Part shown: piece by piece, positions 5,595 to 11,011 of the stretch
Layout: each line of letters begins with the position of its first letter
How positions within the stretch are numbered: position 1 is the stretch's first letter
NCBI GenBank assembly: GCA_937915975.1
Contig: CALGGL010000300.1
Coordinates: 1 to 11,011 of the forward strand
Source: an uncultured Lachnospiraceae bacterium
GTDB taxonomy: Bacteria; Bacillota; Clostridia; Lachnospirales; Lachnospiraceae
Direction: 5' to 3'
DNA length: 11,011 nucleotides
Position numbers and translations under genes: made by a program
Notes under the pieces: model-generated
The model's input: only the letters and a program-made list of their open reading frames with translations
Database searches by the model: none
What the model was told of the DNA's origin: nothing

Positions 5595-5634
5595 AACGGT
5601 CTTTTTTTCTGCCCCATGCAGAACTTTCGCCGTT
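5595..5634 (-). promoter_or_regulatory. Structured rpsF leader, candidate S6:S18 autoregulatory element
   Basis: On the minus strand an outer stem AACGG / CCGTT (5634-5630 with 5599-5595) encloses an inner stem TTCTGC / GCAGAA (5623-5618 with 5612-5607) with a 5-nt loop. Unpaired CGAAAG and A-rich strands lie between the two stems. rpsF leaders of many bacteria carry a two-stem, CCG-containing structure bound by the S6:S18 complex, which mimics its rRNA site. The position just ahead of the rpsF ribosome site fits, but I have not matched it to the full consensus. Confidence 0.5.
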
Positions 5635-5669
5635 AGCAAGGAATATATAAAAATATATCACAGAGATTC

Positions 5670-5698
5670 ATATTATCATATGAAAATCAAAATATCAA
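5670..5698 (-). promoter_or_regulatory. Candidate promoter of rpsF-ssb-rpsR
   Basis: The minus strand has TTGATA (5698-5693), then 17 nt, then TAATAT (5675-5670). GATAAT starts two bases earlier as an alternative -10. It lies about 105 nt before the rpsF ATG, leaving room for the structured leader. The match is moderate. Confidence 0.4.
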
Positions 5699-5741
5699 GG
5701 AAATTTTTACTAAAATTCATAAAATCTTAATATCCTGTTTA

Positions 5742-5770
5742 TTGACACCTGCGCGAAAAATATATATGAT
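5742..5770 (+). promoter_or_regulatory. Promoter of the (p)ppGpp synthetase gene
   Basis: A consensus TTGACA (5742-5747) is followed after exactly 17 nt by TATGAT (5765-5770). Transcription would start near 5777, giving an untranslated leader of about 58 nt before the ATG at 5835. This is the best-formed housekeeping promoter in the window. Confidence 0.75.
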
Positions 5771-5834
5771 TTTCTTATCAGATTACTGACAGATATTTTA
5801 ATTTGAATTTTACATTTACACAAGGAGATAAAAT

Positions 5835-6551
5835 ATGGATTTTAATCATATCAACACATATATAAACCAGCTTCAGGATGACTTTATAAGAAACGGTCTT
5901 ATGTCCGATGAATTTCTTGATTTTATGAACGAAAATAAGCTCCCTATGGATCAGTTTTTTTCATATTATCGCTGTGCCATAATGGAGATAGAAACCAAGT
6001 TTAATGTATTAAATGAACAGTTTTCACTTCGCTATGACAGAAATCCCATCGAGAGCATAAAGACAAGAATCAAATCTATGGACAGCCTTATCCGCAAGGT
6101 ACGTGATAAAAATATCCCGCTCACACTTGAAGCTATAGAAGAAAATATATATGATATAGCTGGCGTACGTGTAGTTTGTTCATTTATTGATGACATCTAT
6201 ACATTGGCTGACAGTCTTCTTTCCCAAGATGATATAAAGCTTATACGCCGCAAGGATTATATCAAGAATCCAAAGTCGGGCGGTTACAGAAGTCTTCATC
6301 TTATAGTTGAGGTTCCAATCTTTCTTCAGAATGAAAAGCGCCATATGAAAGTCGAGGTTCAGCTTAGAACTATCGCCATGGATTTTTGGGCAAGCTTAGA
6401 GCACAAGCTTCGCTACAAGAAAAATATCCCCGAAGCAGAACTAAAGGCAATATCCGAAGATCTTATAGACTGTGCAAATCAAAGTTCAAAGCTTGATGAA
6501 CGAATGATGGAAATTCACAATCATATTCTTTCATTAGAGAGAACGCAGTAA
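5835..6551 (+). CDS. relQ: Single-domain (p)ppGpp synthetase (RelQ-type small alarmone synthetase)
   Basis: The product has 238 residues. The ATG at 5835 has AAGGAG 7 nt upstream. It has the RelA/SpoT synthetase domain alone, with no HD hydrolase, TGS or ACT part. Visible marks are the SIKTRIKSMDSLIRKV stretch (74-89), DIAGVRVVCSFIDDIYTLAD (107-126), the nucleotide-binding loop KDYIKNPKSGGYRSLH (140-155), EVQLRTIAMDFWASLEHKLR (174-193) with the conserved E-x-Q-x-R-T, and a helical C-terminal tail. Enzymes of this type transfer pyrophosphate from ATP to GDP or GTP (some also GMP), acting mainly under cell-wall and other stress in Firmicutes. Length and order fit RelQ (YjbM) better than RelP. 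The gene is a single unit with its own promoter and terminator, divergent from rpsF. Confidence 0.93.
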   Translation: MDFNHINTYINQLQDDFIRNGLMSDEFLDFMNENKLPMDQFFSYYRCAIMEIETKFNVLNEQFSLRYDRNPIESIKTRIKSMDSLIRKVRDKNIPLTLEAIEENIYDIAGVRVVCSFIDDIYTLADSLLSQDDIKLIRRKDYIKNPKSGGYRSLHLIVEVPIFLQNEKRHMKVEVQLRTIAMDFWASLEHKLRYKKNIPEAELKAISEDLIDCANQSSKLDERMMEIHNHILSLERTQ

Positions 6552-6602
6552 GTATCCCGATTAAACGCTTTATCACAGCAGAATAAAAATAACACAATTA
6601 AA

Positions 6603-6646
6603 CAGGCTGTACCTTTGATGTTCAAAGGTACAGCCTGCTGTTTTTT
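6603..6646. terminator. Terminator between convergent genes
   Basis: CAGGCTGTACCTTTG (6603-6617) and CAAAGGTACAGCCTG (6623-6637) form a perfect 15-bp stem with a 5-nt loop. On the plus strand it is followed by CTG and six T (6641-6646), ending the synthetase transcript 52 nt after its stop. The T run overlaps the stop codon of the minus-strand surface gene (6645-6647). In that direction the stem is followed only by TTTAATTG, so termination there may be weaker. Confidence 0.88.
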
Positions 6647-9600
6647 AATTTACATTTGCAAATCCGAAGCACTGCTCATCAAGCAGGTTATCGTCTCCGT
6701 CATAAATTCTGAACAAGGTCCAATAATAACCGTACTGAGGTTTCCATGTTGTCCAAAGAGCATTACCCTCTGATACAGAACACTTGCCTGTTGAATAAAT
6801 CCAAGGGTCCTTGCCCTCAGCGAGTAATGTACAATCCAATATAAGCATCTCGTACTTATAAGACTGATCAGGGTTGTTGTTTGACTCTATTCCTATAAGG
6901 TATCCTCCCTCATGAGGTATCTGACATATACCCTTAATAACGTTTTTCTTATAAACCACGCCTGTTGCTTTCTGGATGGTTGACTTATCTTCATTTCCGA
7001 CAACTCTTGCCTGGCAGACTATTACATAATTGCCCGCTGCCTTAGGTGTCCAGTTAAGCCATTCATTGTTCTTAGTCCATGGGCTTATCTCAAACCATAC
7101 TTCAGGATTACTGTCCTCACATGCTATCCATCTGAACTCAACATCATCCTTAGTATCAGTCTTTTCATGAACAAGACCTGCAACTATTGCCGGACTGTCC
7201 TCAAATACATAAATTCCTTCTGAAGAAACCGTTCCTGTAGAGGTCTTAGGTTCAGGTGTAGGTTCCGGCGTTGGCTCAGGTGTAGGTTCCGGCGTTGGCT
7301 CAGGTGTTGGTTCCTCTTCCTCTCCTTCAATTGCGTAAACCGAGAATCTGTCTGTCAGGAAAGTAATCGTTCCATCATCATTAATTACATAGCCTATATT
7401 AAGTCCTGCAACATCACCGTATAAGCTGTCAACAAGATTAAGATAGTCTACGACACCTTTGTGATATCTTGCTATTCTGAATCCCGAATTTTTGTCAATA
7501 GGTTTCTTAGGTGTGATGGTTATCATCATTGGAACAACGGTTTCGGTTATTTGCGTGCTTCCCTCAACTCCGGCTACCGATGCATCAACCGTAAAGTCTA
7601 AAAATTCCATACTATCGGCTGATTTACCTGTTGCATCAACTATAGAATCAACAGCCTGCTTTGTTTCATTATCAAGCGCACCGCCCGCGTCAATATTATC
7701 AGCAGTAACATCCACGGTAAGCTTAGCACCTGCTTCTATTGCATCCTTTTGCTCATATGACATCTCAGAAAGCGCATTAGGCTCAGGTACAACAGCAGTT
7801 ACTCCTGTCGCCGTACCGCCAACACCAAGCTCACTTGATATAGCATATGTACGAAGGTTATAGGTTGCATGTCCAAAAGGACCGCCGTTCGAAGCTATCT
7901 GTGTATCATCAGGATATGAATCCGGTCCGGTAATCTCGACATCCGATCCCATTATTGTGGCTTCATACTGCTTTCCGTCTGTAAGCGACTCATCCGGATA
8001 TCCTATAATCAGATTACCCATATCACCGTCAAACTGCATATCGCAATAGAGGTTTACATGTAATCCGGGCATAATGTCACCACGTCTGTAATCATTAGGT
8101 TGAAAGTGTGTTTCATCAAGAAATTCAGCATATCGGTCTAAGAAATCATAATATATTCCCTTGAAATCCTCATATGCTTCGTCACTATCAAATTCTAATA
8201 TAGGTTCCGCACTTCCAAAAGTAAAATAGCTGTCATCTATTTCTATACCGTCTCTGTTGGTATAAGAGTTATTATGGCGCTCTGCACGATAGAACTTACC
8301 CTTCCATTCTATAAGACCATCTTCGTTAGTTTTAAGGTCTTCAAATATAGCTCTCTGTTCAGAAGTAAGCCTATTCCCTTCAAATTCAAGGAAACGTATA
8401 GGGTCATCTACTCCAATTTCAACATAATCACCCGCTGCACCCGACATTCCGGTTATCTCTTGATATATTCCGGATTCATCCTCTTTTATATAATAAGCAT
8501 AAGTCGAATTGCCAAAACTAATGCCATGAAGATTACCCGAAGATGCTATATACTGCGGGGCAAGCTCTCTATCTCCGTATTGGCTTGGTACTATAGATAT
8601 ATATCCTGTATTTGTAACTTTTGTATCCTTATCTAACTTTATCGTACCGCTTTCAAAATCAATTACATATCCCGGCACCGTTTCACCTATGGCTACCTCC
8701 GAAAGCTTATCAATAACCTCCTGAACTGTAGCAGCATGTACCCAATACGAATTATTACCGTCTATAGCCTCATTACGAACGCCATATTTAAACATATCCT
8801 CTGATATATATGTGCCTGAGAATCCGGCCTGAGGAGCTCCGTCAAGCCACAAGCCTCCTTCTAAATCTTCGTCTTCATCAGGTGAAAACTCAATCCATTC
8901 TTCAGTTTCCCAGCTATTTTCCCGTCTTTCTCCGTCCTCATACCAGTAATCGGTTTGTCTAAATTCTACAGCTATTGAGAACCATAATTGTCTGTTTTCG
9001 GCAATTGTTACCTTATATCCGTTATCTGTCGGTTCAACCGTAACCATATCTTTCATATAGTCTTCAGGCAAATCATCCTTTATTATTCTATATTCTGTTA
9101 TAGTTCGGGTAACACCCCAGTCGTCGCCTTCTTCATCATAGCTGTTAATATAATACGTTCTCTCTGCAGATTTATATACTACTCTTCTTCCTATTAAGGA
9201 TTCTTCACTAACCCCTTCACTGCTGTAGGCTGCTATACCGGGCATATTGGCACTGATATTTATAACATAATCATCAGGGTCATCTTCATTATTTCCTGTA
9301 TCATATGTAAGTAAATAATTTCCTGATTTAGGTATATACAAACTAAACAAACCGTTTTCAGTTATTTCATCACCATCTCCATCATCAAAAACGCATTCGG
9401 TAATTTTAAAATCTTCAACACGATTGCCCTCTTCGTCAAATAAAGAGAATTTACCTATCTTATCAAGCCCTATACGAACTACGGATGAATTTTCCTCAGC
9501 ATCGGTTGTTTTAATACCCAGGCTTACATATTCACTGTTTTTAATACTTATTCCTTCCATTTGCTTATGAAAGCTTCCGTCTTCTCCACCAAATGTGAAG

Positions 9601-10499
9601 GTCTGCTGAGAATCGTTCCATGCCCATCCTATTACAAGACCGTCACCTACTTCTTCTTCATAAGATCCGTCATCATTTGAACCGCGGAAATCCATATAAT
9701 CATAAAATGTCTCCGGCTCAGATTCAGAATCATTAGGGGCACACTCTTGAACAGCAACCTCAATTGTAAAATAATCTCTTACATCTTCCTTAATTGTTAC
9801 CTTATAGCCTTTATTATCTGTTCCAACCGGCTCAAGTGCAACAAAATCAGCAGTAACATTTTCTTCTCCGTCATATATTACACAGCCTGTTATGGTACGC
9901 GCCCATGTAACATCTTCTCCATCTGTTTCATCATATGTAAGGATATAAAACTCTCTGTTGTTACCATAGGTATCTTCATCTAAATAATCGATACCCATAC
10001 CGATAAAATCAGCCGCATTTATTGTAGAAGAACTGTATATACCCACTCTCGGTAATCCGGCATTAACAGCAACGCTATATCCATTATACTTTATGGAATA
10101 GTCACCCGGAACTTCAAAACGAACAGTAAAGAAACCATCCACTGCACCGTTTTCATCCAAAAATGGTGTAATACTTGCAATATCAGTGTCGGTAATCTGG
10201 TTATCACTTCCATCATAAATTGCAGGTGCATCTGTAGATAATAAAGGTCTTCTTTCATCTCCGTTTTTCATAGCTAAAGCAACTATATTATCGTTTTTAA
10301 TCGGCGCTCCGAGTTCAGCATCAAAGCTGTTAATATCGTCAAACGATTTCAGGTTGCCATTTTCATCCCAATCCGACCAGCCGATTACAAGAACGTTCTC
10401 AGGTTCTTCCGCCTTTGCACTCACACCCATAAACAGTGTCATTACCATCACAAGCGCAAGCATTAAGGCAAAGCTTCTTTTCAAACTTTTCTTATTCAC
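6645..10499 (-). CDS. Large secreted surface protein with duplicated N-terminal domain and TPEP linker
   Basis: The product has about 1284 residues. A GTG at 10499 is the best start: AAGGAGGT lies 7 nt before it, while the in-frame ATG at 10520 has no good site and itself encodes that AAGGAGGT. Residues 1-30 are a signal peptide (KKSLKRS, hydrophobic core, cut after VSAKA). Two homologous units follow, about 36-251 and 288-514. Both begin with LVIGW and share GLPRVGIYSSS / NMPGIAAYSSE, TWARTITGCVI / GVTRTITEYRII and GYKVTIKED / GYKVTIAEN. An unrecognised middle region (about 545-890) leads to a part (about 900-1058) that ends DDGTITFLTDRFSVYAIEG, a sequence style seen in Lachnospiraceae surface proteins. 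After an EEEE stretch and a TPEP linker (about 1064-1085) comes a paired C-terminal module (1094-1284): each half has W-x-P-x-x-x-G-x-Y (WTPKAAGNY, WKPQYGYY). The protein is strongly acidic. There is no LPXTG, SLH or catalytic motif. A role in surface binding is only inferred. Confidence 0.88.
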   Translation of the reverse strand: MNKKSLKRSFALMLALVMVMTLFMGVSAKAEEPENVLVIGWSDWDENGNLKSFDDINSFDAELGAPIKNDNIVALAMKNGDERRPLLSTDAPAIYDGSDNQITDTDIASITPFLDENGAVDGFFTVRFEVPGDYSIKYNGYSVAVNAGLPRVGIYSSSTINAADFIGMGIDYLDEDTYGNNREFYILTYDETDGEDVTWARTITGCVIYDGEENVTADFVALEPVGTDNKGYKVTIKEDVRDYFTIEVAVQECAPNDSESEPETFYDYMDFRGSNDDGSYEEEVGDGLVIGWAWNDSQQTFTFGGEDGSFHKQMEGISIKNSEYVSLGIKTTDAEENSSVVRIGLDKIGKFSLFDEEGNRVEDFKITECVFDDGDGDEITENGLFSLYIPKSGNYLLTYDTGNNEDDPDDYVINISANMPGIAAYSSEGVSEESLIGRRVVYKSAERTYYINSYDEEGDDWGVTRTITEYRIIKDDLPEDYMKDMVTVEPTDNGYKVTIAENRQLWFSIAVEFRQTDYWYEDGERRENSWETEEWIEFSPDEDEDLEGGLWLDGAPQAGFSGTYISEDMFKYGVRNEAIDGNNSYWVHAATVQEVIDKLSEVAIGETVPGYVIDFESGTIKLDKDTKVTNTGYISIVPSQYGDRELAPQYIASSGNLHGISFGNSTYAYYIKEDESGIYQEITGMSGAAGDYVEIGVDDPIRFLEFEGNRLTSEQRAIFEDLKTNEDGLIEWKGKFYRAERHNNSYTNRDGIEIDDSYFTFGSAEPILEFDSDEAYEDFKGIYYDFLDRYAEFLDETHFQPNDYRRGDIMPGLHVNLYCDMQFDGDMGNLIIGYPDESLTDGKQYEATIMGSDVEITGPDSYPDDTQIASNGGPFGHATYNLRTYAISSELGVGGTATGVTAVVPEPNALSEMSYEQKDAIEAGAKLTVDVTADNIDAGGALDNETKQAVDSIVDATGKSADSMEFLDFTVDASVAGVEGSTQITETVVPMMITITPKKPIDKNSGFRIARYHKGVVDYLNLVDSLYGDVAGLNIGYVINDDGTITFLTDRFSVYAIEGEEEEPTPEPTPEPTPEPTPEPTPEPKTSTGTVSSEGIYVFEDSPAIVAGLVHEKTDTKDDVEFRWIACEDSNPEVWFEISPWTKNNEWLNWTPKAAGNYVIVCQARVVGNEDKSTIQKATGVVYKKNVIKGICQIPHEGGYLIGIESNNNPDQSYKYEMLILDCTLLAEGKDPWIYSTGKCSVSEGNALWTTWKPQYGYYWTLFRIYDGDDNLLDEQCFGFANVN
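7251..7314. repeat. In-frame 24-bp tandem repeat coding the TPEP linker
   Basis: A 24-bp unit (close to TTCAGGTGTAGGTTCC plus GGCGTTGG) occurs at 7251-7274 and 7275-7298, with a 16-bp partial copy at 7299-7314. Each unit codes eight residues (two TPEP). Loss or gain of a unit would keep the frame and change only linker length. Confidence 0.85.
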
Positions 10500-10608
10500 T
10501 TTTTCTACCTCCTTGTACATTTTTCATCCATGCCTTATAAGAATTACCCACAAAAGAGTGCACTTTTCTTTTTAGCATATAATGTTTTAATGATACTATA
10601 AAAAGGCG

Positions 10609-10638
10609 CAAAAAAGGTGTGCTCAGTGCACACCTTTT
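10609..10638 (-). terminator. Terminator after the membrane-protein gene
   Basis: AAAAGGTGTGC (10612-10622) and GCACACCTTTT (10628-10638) form an 11-bp stem with a 5-nt loop. On the minus strand it is followed by further T residues. It lies 46 nt after the membrane-protein stop codon and separates that gene from the large surface gene. The gap from here to 10500 shows no strong promoter. A TATAAG near 10536-10541 (minus strand) is a weak candidate -10 without a good -35. Confidence 0.82.
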
Positions 10639-10684
10639 ACAGGTTTCATTTGTATTAATTTTTCAAGAAAGATATCCGTTTTAT

Positions 10685-11011
10685 TTAATAATCATAAATA
10701 ATTTCAAACTGCGGTTCACCAAGAAGGATCCACTGAAAGAGTGTGCCGAGTACGCCGCCAAGCAGGGCAAGCACAAGAATAAATAAAACAATATAGCCTT
10801 TTTTCCGGAAGGTTTCCTTTCGCGAAAACCATGATGTAAACATCGCGATCAAAACACTGATCAGCGAATAATAAAGCGCATAAGAGTTGAAAAGTCCGCA
10901 GATCGTATTTGTCGCGACCGCGATAAAGATGCCCGGCACCATTCCGCCGAGAAGTGTGCCGACGATCGTCCCGATCGTATCCAGATAGAGCGGCAGGTCG
11001 AACCGGTAGGA
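10685..11011 (-). CDS. Membrane protein, partial (5' end beyond window), possibly truncated at its C-terminus
   Basis: The frame stays open from the right edge, so the ATG at 10942 need not be the start. The 23 codons before it continue the same kind of membrane sequence (YRFDLPLYLDTIGTIVGTLL). About 108 residues are visible. There are three hydrophobic segments: DTIGTIVGTLLGGMVPGIFI and onward, ALYYSLISVLIAMFTSWF, and GYIVLFILVLALLGGVLGTL and onward, with a basic SRKETFRKKG stretch between the last two. The pattern L-Y-L-D-T-I-G-T-I-x-G-x-x-x-G-G-x-x-P-G-I recalls the multi-pass sensor domains found ahead of SpoIIE-type phosphatases or kinases in Clostridia and, more remotely, ECF transporter S components. 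This is family resemblance from memory, not a firm call. The protein stops about 10 residues after the last membrane segment, with no output domain. G+C is higher than in the neighbouring surface gene. Confidence 0.65.
   Translation of the reverse strand, partial: SYRFDLPLYLDTIGTIVGTLLGGMVPGIFIAVATNTICGLFNSYALYYSLISVLIAMFTSWFSRKETFRKKGYIVLFILVLALLGGVLGTLFQWILLGEPQFEIIYDY

Noticed and set aside
5565..5639. N-terminal extension of rpsF
   Set aside because: The added residues are unlike bS6 and are encoded by the structured leader; the ATG at 5564 has a strong ribosome site.
7492..7863. Plus-strand open frames inside the large surface gene (also at 8274, 8988, 9747 and 10354)
   Set aside because: All are shadows of one continuous minus-strand gene, without ribosome sites or recognisable domains.

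Overview
The window looks like a chromosomal segment of a low-G+C Gram-positive anaerobe of the Clostridia, most likely a Lachnospiraceae-type gut bacterium. This is inferred from the AT-rich sequence, the strong AAGGAGG-type ribosome binding sites, the rpsF-ssb-rpsR order, a single-domain RelQ-like alarmone synthetase, and large secreted proteins with bacterial Ig-like, InlB-B-type and TPEP-linker modules. No species can be named from the sequence alone.

Left part (1-4338), probable integrated element next to tRNA-Pro: (i) a secreted multidomain surface protein on the minus strand runs off the left edge. It is preceded by a long leader with four exact 16-bp tandem repeats and a terminator-like hairpin. 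(ii) An XRE-family regulator with a large unrecognised C-terminal region lies on the minus strand. (iii) Divergent from it is a plus-strand excisionase-like HTH gene followed 2 nt later by a tyrosine recombinase. (iv) A repeat-rich gap with tandem 12-bp repeats and inverted repeats ends at the 3' end of a tRNA-Pro(CGG) gene. The layout regulator / xis-int / repeats / tRNA 3' end is typical of an element integrated in a tRNA gene. The far end of the element is not in the window, so its size and cargo are unknown.

Centre (4339-6647), core chromosome: tRNA-Pro, then the minus-strand operon rpsF-ssb-rpsR (ribosomal protein bS6, single-stranded DNA binding protein, ribosomal protein bS18). A hairpin in the rpsF leader may be an S6:S18 autoregulatory site, and a strong terminator follows rpsR. 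A plus-strand RelA/SpoT-type (p)ppGpp synthetase is read divergently from a well-formed promoter and ends at a 15-bp-stem terminator.

Right part (6645-11011): a secreted protein of about 1284 residues on the minus strand has a duplicated N-terminal domain, a TPEP linker and a paired C-terminal module. Its best start is a GTG. Upstream, past another terminator, lies the end of a membrane protein gene that enters from the right edge and is richer in G+C than its neighbours.

The points most worth a second look are the repeat-plus-hairpin leader of the left surface gene, the regulator of unknown C-terminal function with candidate operators around the xis-int promoter, the repeat set at the attachment end, and the duplicated domain of the large right-hand surface protein.
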